Source: Protostelium mycophagum
Taxonomy: Eukaryota > Evosea > Variosea > Protosteliida > Protosteliaceae
Length of the DNA: 43,393 bases
Reading direction: 5' to 3'
Assembly: GCA_002081555.1 (NCBI GenBank)
Contig: MZNV01001941.1
Coordinates: 1-43,393 of the forward strand
In this document: positions 31,800-41,464 of the stretch, one piece after another
Layout: each line of letters opens with the position of its first letter
Numbering within the stretch: position 1 is the stretch's first letter
Position numbers and translations under genes: made by a program
Notes under the pieces: generated by a model
Seen by the model: the letters and a program-made list of their open reading frames with translations, nothing else
Told to the model about the DNA's origin: nothing
Databases searched by the model: none

Positions 31800-34097
31800 T
31801 CAGATCACCCACATTCTCATGAATTGGTCAACATCTAAGCTCATCAATTTCTCGCGGTTAAGACAGGTGTCGATGATCTTCTTGGCATGCGCTGGGGGGT
31901 ATCTTGTACGTATCAGAAATGTAGACAGTGTGTACATCAAAGGATGTCAACGTGTATGATTATCTCAAAAGAAGGCCATTCACCTGGTAGCGACGTTCTC
32001 CTTGAATTTCTCGACAAGCAGGGGGATACCTTCTTGTCTGCGAAGTCTGTACACGTCAATGTACATTCCATGTCGACAATTGTAGATCGGATCACCTGTG
32101 GCCAACGGGGAACTCTGCCTTGAATACGGGGGTCTGGTAGCCGTCCTTGAAAATGACTTGTACATCCGATGCTTGAGATCTCTTCTCGGGGTCGAGGTAA
32201 TCGACACTGTACATTTTAGACATTACTCGTTGTAGATACTCGATTCAATACCTGTATGGCTTGTGCTCGGCGATGACCATCTTCTCTCTCAATTTATCAA
32301 TGGATGGGTTTCCGTATGCGAATTCGTCGGAGTAGCTCTCGGCCACCAATCTTCCTGTCAACATGTCAGTGTCAGATTGACGTCAATGACACGCACCGAA
32401 GAGAAGCCCGACAGCTGACATGTACTGGATGCAATGGTCACGGTCAGCGTAGTTAGTGAGGGGTCCGCGCTTGTCGATGATTCTCATGGCAGCCTGTCAG
32501 ATGTCATCATTGACATCTGGCAGACGTTACGTCAAATTACCTCGTGTGTGTTGAATCTGACTTCTTTGATGTCATCCTCTGTCCAGCCTGGCTTCTCTTT
32601 GTTTAAGAGGTTGTGGATCTTGATGGACATCTCCACTGCGGTTTGTCCGTGGAATTCAGCGGGGTAAGATATCTTGAACAGTACATTCTCCATGATGTAT
32701 GATCCGAGCTCCCTGGGAAATGTCACCTCAATGTCATCTCATGTCACAAAAGATTGAGACGAACCTCTCGAGACCGAATTCTTGACCCTTGAGGACGACG
32801 TCTTTGTATCCCCATCCCTTTGTGGAGACAACTGAAGGGTATCCTCTCTCTCCCTTAACGTGCATCATGGCAAAGTTCACGGCTCTAGACGCGGCGTCGG
32901 CTGCAGCCCAAGATTTTCTCTCACCTTCCAGAATAAATTTCCCGCCAAAATTTGATGTTTGAAATTTGAAATGGTACCTGTGTTGGGGAAATGTCTGTAT
33001 GTACGCATGGGTCCGTTATCTACAATAGAGTTGGAGATGGCAGCGGAGACCTGTATACGTCAGAATCCATGAAATTTCATCGAAATCTCACCTGGTCTTC
33101 GTCACCACCGAGCATTGCGGTGACAGTGGCGGTACTGGCCAATTTTACGAAGAAGACGTGGTCAATACCCAGTCTAAAAATGTCAGGGATAATCATTGTT
33201 ATTATATAAACACTGCAGCTTCGCCTACAACTTTACGTTGTAGTGTTGCCACACTATGTTACGTCTATAATGCTGCGGCTCTGCCGCTCATCTGATGATC
33301 ATGAAGATTGAGATGTGCACCTGTTGAGACTGTTGTCAATGGAGAGTTGACCCTGGATCTCGTATGCCTTGATACCGTACTTCAACACGTCTCTAACCGT
33401 GAGAGACTCGTCTTTAGATGCAGCTTCGCTCTGTCCGACGGAGTACTTTCTATTCCATGAATCAGAAATTTCTCGGAATTTTCACGAGATTTCTGACCTG
33501 TTTTTGTTGAGGTACTGGGCGGCCGACAAAATGGCGCCAAAGTTGTCAGAGGGGTGTCCGAACTCCTTGGCGAGGAAAGTGTCGTTGTAGTCGAGCCATC
33601 TGATCAATGTGGTGGTGTTCCAGGCTCCACGGACGGGGTCTACTTCGTACTGGAAATATCTCAGAATTTTCTTATTGGTCGTTGTAGAAGGACAGTTACC
33701 TGAGTACCGGGGACGTTGACGCTGCTGTGGTGAGGAACCACTGTTCCTGGAATGATGGGGCCCAAATGCTTGACACACTCAGGATGACGCAGAGCGAGGA
33801 CAGCACATCCTGGCGCTTTGTCACAATCTCATTCACAAATTGAAAATGAAGATAGGAGAGATCATTACCAAGAGTATCAAGAAGAGCGTAGTGTGCAGTT
33901 TCGTATGCCACGTCAGTCAGAGGTAACTGAAAATGTGAGATCCTTCGTGATCGTCATTCGAAGAGTTACCTTCTCGTTGACACTGTACTTGGCGATCTTT
34001 TGGATGATGGGATCGTATTCTGCATAGAGGTGAGCGAATCGTCATTGTCTTTGTGAACTTCACCTTGTTGGGGACCAGTGGGGATGTGAGAAGACAT
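31800..34097 (-). CDS. prpD: 2-methylcitrate dehydratase (PrpD family)
   Basis: Minus-strand gene with many short introns. The stop is at 31800-31802 (ending FMRMWVI) and a good start at 34097 ([11 protein letters not shown]). An upstream ATG at 34217 (MLTSGRHLLSLRKQ) could add a mitochondrial presequence, but the splice phase does not fit cleanly. PrpD landmarks: [59 protein letters not shown] with [69 protein letters not shown] and [18 protein letters not shown]. The reaction is dehydration of 2-methylcitrate in the methylcitrate cycle for propionyl-CoA use, usually mitochondrial in eukaryotes. Its neighbours are the synthase and lyase of the same pathway, which strengthens the call. Confidence 0.93.
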
Positions 34098-34217
34098 TCT
34101 GAAAGGTGTTGTGAATTTAGGTCTGATCTGTGCAGTCTGGAGATCGTCATTGAAGGACTTCAAACGAATGTTTACCTGCTTTCTTAAAGACAAAAGATGG
34201 CGGCCGGATGTTAACAT

Positions 34218-34568
34218 GAGATCAAGCTGTCGTGATGTTACGTGTTTGTTTTTGCGGATTGTAAATAATGTTACCTCCTTTCTTTCGTAAAGAAAATAAT
34301 GTCAACGTTCAGAGATTGTATAGAAACGGATGCGGCCTTGTCTACATAATAAACGAGGACCTGTGAGACATTCCCCACACAACGGTCGACATAAATGGAT
34401 ACAAACTGAGACAGAACCTTCGACGAAAAGTACTTTGAAAAATCAGAGAATTTTTTGGCCTCTTTTTGCACTAAAATACACCAAAAAACCCTAAAAATCG
34501 AGGAGAATTTCTCTGAATTTTATAATTTGAAAAATAAAAAAGGCGCAAAAACGGCTCAATTGTATCTA
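34218..34568. other. Gap between methylcitrate dehydratase and synthase genes
   Basis: About 350 bp. A minus-strand open stretch at 34271-34471 (FSKYFSSKVLSQFVSIYVDR) has protein-like composition but no ATG and lies after the synthase stop, so it is probably 3' UTR. The region likely contains the dehydratase promoter. Confidence 0.35.
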
Positions 34569-36425
34569 TTATTGTCTGGCTTGCACCATCTTTTCCAGTG
34601 CGTTTAAGCTCAAACTTTTGGGACGCTCGATGGGAAGGCCCAAAACTCTGTCCCACACAAGCTGTGGCAAGACCCCAAAAGCCCTGCTTATGCCAAAAAT
34701 GACGGTGTAAAAATTGGTGTCTTTCAGACCGTAGTAATGCAACAGCACACCACTCTGTGAGTCAACATTGGGGTGGGGGTTCTTTGTCTTTCCGTGTTTG
34801 GTGAGGACCTGGATCTTGTAAGTGGAATTTCTGTCAAATAAAACTTCAATGCACATCAACAAAGGCATTTTATATTTTTGTGCACCCGGAACAAATCACG
34901 AACTTGGCAAAATGCGATGAGAGGAAATAAATCTTCACCTGAGGGGCAACACGGCTGACAGTGTCAACCAGCTTCCAGTGTGCATCTTGGGATATTCCCT
35001 GAAGACTTTCAGTTTTGTCTCGTTGTAGATGGTACATCACCTGGTTGTTTGCGGAAAATTCGTGGAGTGCGGTGAAACGGGGGTCGGGTTTACGTAAAAC
35101 AGCGTGTCCGTAACCAGGAACAACTCTTCCAGAGTTGAGCCAATCCCACAAATACTTCTCGACCTCCTTATCTCCATATCCTTCAGGGAGGGATTCGGCC
35201 ATCTAAACCTGTCAGACGGTAAAATTTGTGCGAAAAGTTCACCTTCAGGATAAAGACTAAGACGTCTTGTGCGGCAAGTCCGTGTAAAGGACCGGCAAGT
35301 CCTAAAAGTCCAGCGGAATATGACAAGAATGGGTCGCTCAGGGCAGATCCCACCAAATCTGATGACGTCACCACATTCCTATGATGAAAACAAGCTTCGT
35401 TGTAGATGAGATAAACTTACGTGTGGAATGGGCTGAAACGTTTCCTCCCTCGTGGTCAGCGTGAAGAGCCAAATATAATCTGAGCATCTCCCTGAATTCT
35501 TTATCTTGGAAGCCGATCATCTCTGCAAAATTCCAAGTCACATCTCTGTCTTCTCTGGCCTCGACTGTTGTCTTGACACCTGCGGGTCTCAATGTTTAAA
35601 ATCTGACTTTAATGATGATCACCTTTAGAGTGGTTGTAGATGCGAGCGGCAAGGGTGGGGAGTTTGGCGAGGAGGGTCATGCAGTCATCAAATGTGGCTT
35701 CCCAATGTTCCCCCTTTGTCATTCCTGCGGTGTATTTCTTCTGAAAATCGCTATTGTGAGATAGTGAAGCGGTGGCAGCGGCTAAAGCAGTCATGGGGTG
35801 TAAATCTCTGGGCATTGCATCGATCAGATCTTCGACATGTTTGGGGAGACGAGAATTTCTGGCCAGATCGGCGCTGAGGGCTCTGACTTGTTCTGTTGAT
35901 GATGTTAGCGTAATGAAGCCGAACAGACAGCTTTACCAACTGTTGGGCTCTCCCCTGTCAAAATGAGCCACATCATGGCCTCTGGAATCATCTGAGTGGC
36001 TCCATCTTCAGGACCATGAGGTAATTTACGGTTGCATTCCTCGATAGTCTTTCCGTGGAACGTGATTCCTTGCTCAGCATCGAGCTCAGATCCTGTTGAC
36101 GTTCAGTTGTAAAGAAAGTAAGGATCAGAAGACCTTCCCAAAGCATACACTTCAGACCCCTCATGCCACCGATCAAATTGGAGACGGTCGTCTGGCCGAG
36201 CGGTGCATCACCGTGCTCCTTTATTCTTTGATAGAGGGCCTTCTTTTCGGGGATGAGCTTACTCTTGAGCTGCTGTTTCAGCGCCGACGAGCTGTGCCTG
36301 ACTCCTCTGGCCTGAATACCGTCAGAACCGCTGTATATATCCGATACAGATGTTTAAGTGGTGGCGATGAAGTTCAATGACATTCGAACCTGAAGTGGCT
36401 TGAATGTTTGTCTAAAAGCGTTCAT
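34569..36425 (-). CDS. Mitochondrial-type citrate synthase, probably 2-methylcitrate synthase
   Basis: Start at 36425: [12 protein letters not shown] is spliced to [18 protein letters not shown], a clear mitochondrial presequence. Family blocks: [91 protein letters not shown] (catalytic His region), [16 protein letters not shown] (second catalytic His) and [15 protein letters not shown] (catalytic Asp). It ends [19 protein letters not shown]. The usual SHSG reads SQSG here. The enzyme condenses oxaloacetate with acetyl- or propionyl-CoA. Sequence alone does not decide the substrate; position between prpD and prpB genes favours propionyl-CoA (inference). A housekeeping citrate synthase remains possible. 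Confidence 0.92.
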
Positions 36426-36762
36426 ATCAATCGGTGGTTCAAAGAATAATAGTAGAAGGAGGAAGCGTCTCAGTGTGAAAGAGGCATCGCTCACCACAGT
36501 TTCTAATTATCGTGGACACTCCCGTTCACGGAGAACGAATAAGATTCTGGAGCAATTCTGTTGTCGACATTCTTTCGCAAAAATTTCGTCTACATTATAG
36601 TGTAGTGACACTTTGTTGTCGACACATCCGGCCAGGTTTGCAGTCGACAAAAGTGATTTACAAATCGATGTCCTCACCTACAGTTTTATTGCAATATGTC
36701 CACGTAAACGCTTTCCCATCAAGAAAGGATCTGATCCAATTACAAGTGATATATACGACAAT
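36426..36762. promoter_or_regulatory. Bidirectional promoter between methylcitrate synthase and methylisocitrate lyase
   Basis: 337 bp separates the divergent start codons at 36425 (minus) and 36763 (plus). No exon or known ORF is supported in it; short frames overlap both strands without motifs. A shared promoter would allow co-regulation of two enzymes of one pathway. Confidence 0.5.
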
Positions 36763-37936
36763 ATGGCTGTAAGACTCGCTTCTCCTGGTCTCGTTTTCAG
36801 AAAGGCAGTGACCAAGAATAAACCTTTACAATTACCTGGAGCAGTGAATGCATACACCGCAAAGTTAGCCGAACACACCGGTATGAAAACGGCCTTGAGT
36901 CGAACAGATATGATCGATCTCTTTTCTTAATCATGAATAGGTTTCCAAGCCCTGTATTTATCTGGAAGTGGTGTGGCTGCTGCTTCTTATGGGTTGGTCA
37001 TCTGCCCTTATAATTGCCATTAATGATTTTAGACTTCCAGATCTGGGTATCACTTCCTTGAATGATGTCGTGGAGGATGTCAAGAGGATTACAAGAGCTT
37101 GTAAACTCCCTCTGCTGGTCGATATAGACACTGGCTTCGGCCCCACTGCGTTTCACATCAAGCGGGCCGTTCAAGAGATAGAGGCTGCAGGTGCGGCTGC
37201 CGTACACTTGGAGGATCAAGCCGGAGCTAAGAGGTGCGGACACAGACCCAACAAGGTGCACCTCGAGTTTCTTTAATATTGTTGATTATCTCAGCAAATT
37301 GTGAGCACAGAAGAGATGGTGGATCGTATCAGAGCCGCAGTTGATGGAAGAACGGACCCCAACTTTGTGATCATGGCCAGAACAGATGCCCTCGCCAATG
37401 AAGGTCCCTTACACTCTGAGCTCTAATGAATTGAAATATTTCAGGTATCGATAGTGCCATCAAAAGATCAGAGGCATACATTGCTGCCGGTGCCGACATG
37501 TTATTTCCTGAAGCTCTTAACGAACTGTCTCAATACCAAAAATTCCATGACGCCCTCCCCGATGTCCCCAGTACGTTCTACATCATTGTAGATCGCGATT
37601 TATGACGCGTTGTAGTCCTGGCCAACATAACAGAATTCGGAAAGACCCCCATGTTTACAACAGAAGAGCTCGCTGGTGGGAATTTTTTATTCCCAGGAAA
37701 TCATCCAAACTATAACGAGACTGAAAAAGACAGGTGTTGGTGTCAGCATCGTGCTGTACCCATTGTCCGCTTTCCGCGCACAGAGCGCGGCCGCTTTGAA
37801 CGTGTACAAATCCCTTTTAGAGAACGGAACACAATCCAAAGTCTTGGACACCATGCAGACAAGAGAAGAGCTTTACGAACATTTGGGCTACCACGCATAT
37901 GAAACCAAGATGGACGAACTCTTTGGAAAGAAATAA
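36763..37936 (+). CDS. prpB: Methylisocitrate lyase (PrpB)
   Basis: Exons 36763-36880, 36941-36992, 37033-37255, 37295-37403, 37445-37570, 37616-37675 and 37734-37936 give 296 residues, about the usual length for PrpB. Blocks: [51 protein letters not shown] (metal-binding Asp), [18 protein letters not shown] (catalytic Cys in the KRCGH loop), [49 protein letters not shown] and [20 protein letters not shown]. It cleaves 2-methylisocitrate to pyruvate and succinate, the last step of the cycle. KRCGHRPNK and the short length point to PrpB rather than the longer isocitrate lyase. The N-terminus [17 protein letters not shown] is basic and could be a mitochondrial presequence. Confidence 0.94.
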
Positions 37937-37976
37937 AGACGTCGGTTTTGCTTCAAGAACACGATAAATTAACATT

Positions 37977-40900
37977 TTATAGAGGCAGCATGTCGTCTCC
38001 GATCTCATCATTCTCAAAGTCATCGTCCACCGTTTGAATCTGTTTCTTACGTAAATGTGCCGTGCTGGGTCTCTGTAGCTGGTTCTGGGGGGCTCCAGTG
38101 GATCCCATACCCATTGGGGAGAATCCATTGGGAGTGAATGGAGAAGGTGAAGACGAACTGCTGGAGCTGTTCTTCACTGCCGAGACGGGCTTTTTCACCG
38201 GTTCAGAGGCTGTCTCTTGATAAGTGCTCTGCAGTGAGGAAGCACCTGGAAAGTTGTTATTGATTATTTCTGTGTATCTAAGTGCCCTTACCCTTTATGT
38301 TTCTGATGGGCGTCGGTGCTTTAGTTTGTTTCATGAGGTCATCAGCCGCATCGGACGTCTGTCCTTCGGATTGCTTTGCCGCTTGGTTCTGTTCTGCTTT
38401 TCTTAACTTCACTACATAAGTATCCACTTGGTCTTTCAAGCCGAGGTCATTGCATATCTGCACCAAGAAACGAATAGCTGTCATGTCAGTTTGACACTCA
38501 TTTGTCAAATGGACACTCACATTCAATGTTGTTGGGGTCTTTTTGAAGGATAAGTTCATAGTATTCCTTGGCTTGTCTGTAAGACCTCATGCGCCTGTAG
38601 CATGATGAGATCATGAGCAACCACTTGATCTCAGCCGGTTCCAATTGTGCTGCCCGTTTGAAAAACTCGATAGCTTTCTCATAGACCTGATGACGTCATC
38701 GCTTTACCCCCTTTGTGTACAAACTTACCTCTCCTCTGACATAGTAAGCGCCAAGCCAACTGATTACATTTATATCTGAAGGGTAATATCTATAGGATTC
38801 CATATAATTCTGGTGTGCCGCAATTTCGTCATCCGCTTTGGCATGAATCGAGCCCTGCAACTGTCAGTTTCATCATGAAGAATATGAGACTCACCAGGCG
38901 TTGTAGAATGATAGGATCTGAGGGAACCACTGCAAGAAGTGCTTTGTACCGATCTTCCGCACCTCTCAGCTCATTCTCTCCGCCGATAGCTTCGAGGTTG
39001 CTTGCAATGTGATACAACACCTTATTAGCTTCAGTAAATAGAAAGCATCAGATATATATGCTCACTTCTGGGTGGTTCGGTACAACTTGGTGAAGTTTGT
39101 TAAAATATTGCAGCGACTTGTCGTGCTGACCCATCTTTTTGAAAACAAGACCTGATGACGTCATCCTCATGGCATAAAGTTGAAGAAATGTTGTACATAC
39201 CAATGTTGTAAAGCGCTTCAACACAGTCGGACTCAGCCTCTATTGCGTCTTGATACATCTCCCTCGCTTGTTCCAGCTTTCCTTTAGTGAAGTAGATGTT
39301 TCCTTTGTTCACCAAAGCTCTGGCGTTGTATTTATCGGCTTTGATGGCAATGTTTGCATATTTATCACTATTCCTGTAATCCTGAAAAATATGAATACAA
39401 TGAGCGTAACCATGACTCGTCTACAACTGACCTGTTCTAAAAAGTACAAGAAGGCCAGATTTGTGGCAGCAGGACCTGCCATGGTGTGGTCCTTTCTCTC
39501 AAAACCTTTAAGAGTCTCGATAGCCTACAAAATCTCAACGAAATTCAAGACAATCTATGACGTCACCTTGGTGACATCGCGTTTCTTCATAAATGTCAAA
39601 GCTTTTGAAATCTCCAGTTCGTTGGCGAGATCCGAATTCTTGGTGGCATGCAATGTATCCACCACATAATCGAAACCTGTAGCGAAATCCTTCTCCACTT
39701 GCGGAGCGATCAGCTTGGAACCTGAAAGTATTAATTTTTTAAAAATCCACTCGAAGTTCAAAAAAAAAAGTCTGTTTTATCAAAAAGAAAACACAAGTAA
39801 AAAATCCAACTCACCAAGAATTATGTACCTCTCTGCAAATTTCATTCTCTCACGGATTTCTTGGCGAAGAGCATCGTTGGGTGCGCTGGTATCTTCCTCC
39901 ACCTCGTCCTCTTCTTCTTCATTACCTTCTGGACGACTTTGCCGGTCAAAACAGATTGCTAAGTTCGAAAACTCACCTAAAGCTGGATCGACCAATCGTG
40001 AGCATTGATGAGAAGGACGATTTCATTTTGTCGCCGTTACTGAAAATATACTGACATAACAACAAATTCAACCCTGTCTAATGTCAGGATGACGTGACAT
40101 TTGATGACACCATTACCAGATCGGTAGTCGGGACTGGCTTCCATGATATTTTCAAAAGCTTGAATAGCATCTTGATATCTTCCCAACTTCATGAACGCAT
40201 TTCCAATGTTGCGCATGATGCGGAATCTGATTCAGAACATCAAAAATATGTCATTTTCAAGCTGTTTTGGCAGAATCCAAAACGACCAGCCTGCAGCAGA
40301 AATAATTCCAAAGAATCACCTGATCTCCTTATTAGTATTTTGGATTTGGTCCATAGCCATTCTGTACATCTTGATGGCCTCTTTGTAATTTCCCCTCTCA
40401 TAGTGGATGTTCCCCATATTGACTCTCATTCTTCCCGCTTGAACAAAATTTTTATTTTTAACGATGATGTTGTATGTGTTCAACGCATCAGTGTACAGTC
40501 CATTTTTATGATATCTGTCAGTGTTAATTTTATGTTGTTCGTCCTCTACAATGGCTCGATTTTTTGTGCTGAAGATGAGATAGGTTGGAGAATCGCAACG
40601 TACTGGTTGGCCAAATTGAAATAAACCACATAAGTCAGGTCAGGATTTTGCGTCTCATGCAATTCCTTGGATTCTCTGAACTTAGTCAAAGCCTTCTCCT
40701 TCTTGATGGCCTCTTTAGCCTTTTCCAACGCGACACGAGGTTCACCCCTGGCGGTGCACACCGCAGCCTCATCAATCAGACTGTGGACCTTTTTTTCCAT
40801 GTTTCTGGCCTCAATCTCGGGGCTGATCTCTAATTTCTTCACTGGACCGCGGCCTTCAGATCGCATCAGACCCAATTAGATCATATGAAACGTCATATGT

Positions 40901-41323
40901 CTTACCTCCTGGAGCACCAGGATCATAACGTCCTGATTGAGGTCTTCCGGAATTGTAACCAGCAGAACCAATCGATGTCATCGGCCGCGCTGTTCCAGGC
41001 GCTTCACCTCGAGCGGATGCTGCCGATTTTTAGAACTCAATTCGAAGCGCTTGTGTTTTCAGAAATAATAACATGGTCGAATCCACACAACACGAACCTG
41101 GAGGACCCATTCTGGATGAAGGTGCACCCATTCTGCTGCCAGGGATGCTAGACATCGGAGCACTTGGAGTAGAATCTTCATACACTTCGACAGGCTGATC
41201 CTACAATCTTATAAGACGACATCACCATACAACTTCAGATCGCACCTCATAGGGATATTCTTGAGTGAAGTCATATTCGTCGTCATCGCCTTCTTGAGGC
41301 TCTTCCCATTGTTGCTCAGCCAT
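37977..41323 (-). CDS. IFT88: Intraflagellar transport protein 88 (TPR protein)
   Basis: Start at 41323 (MAEQQWEEPQEGDDDEYDF), stop at 37977-37979 (ending DEIGDDMLPL), with some 20 short introns. The N-terminus is acidic, then Gly/Pro/Arg-rich and disordered. TPR units follow, with IFT88-specific text: RMGPPG and GRYDPGAPG near the start, VHSLIDEAAVCTARGEPRVA, NLANQY, ALVNKGNIYFTKGKLEQARE with DCVEALYNIG, KLHQVVPNHPEVLYHIASNL, MESYRYYPSDINVISWLGAY, IEFFKRAAQLEPAEIKWLLM, SCYRRMRSYRQAKEYYELIL and FLVQICNDLGLKDQVDTYVV. The SYRY/WLGAYY block and the LGLKD ending match IFT88 strongly. IFT88 is a core IFT-B subunit needed to build cilia. Its presence implies the organism forms a flagellum at some stage. 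Confidence 0.92.
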
Positions 41324-41464
41324 TGCAAGTGCACAAATCTATATGCCAGTGCTGTTTGTGCCAAGAATAGACCGGTGCTGAAGAATTGAAACATCCAGAA
41401 TTTTTGTGCCGGTGTTTTCGAGTGATGATCAGGCATACGCCACAGATCACATCAACAGAAGAGG

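Noticed and set aside
39250-39669. 139-codon open frame on the plus strand
   Set aside because: Antisense to the IFT88 TPR exons; no motif.
40094-40624. 176-codon open frame on the plus strand
   Set aside because: Antisense to IFT88 exons with clear TPR text, so a shadow.
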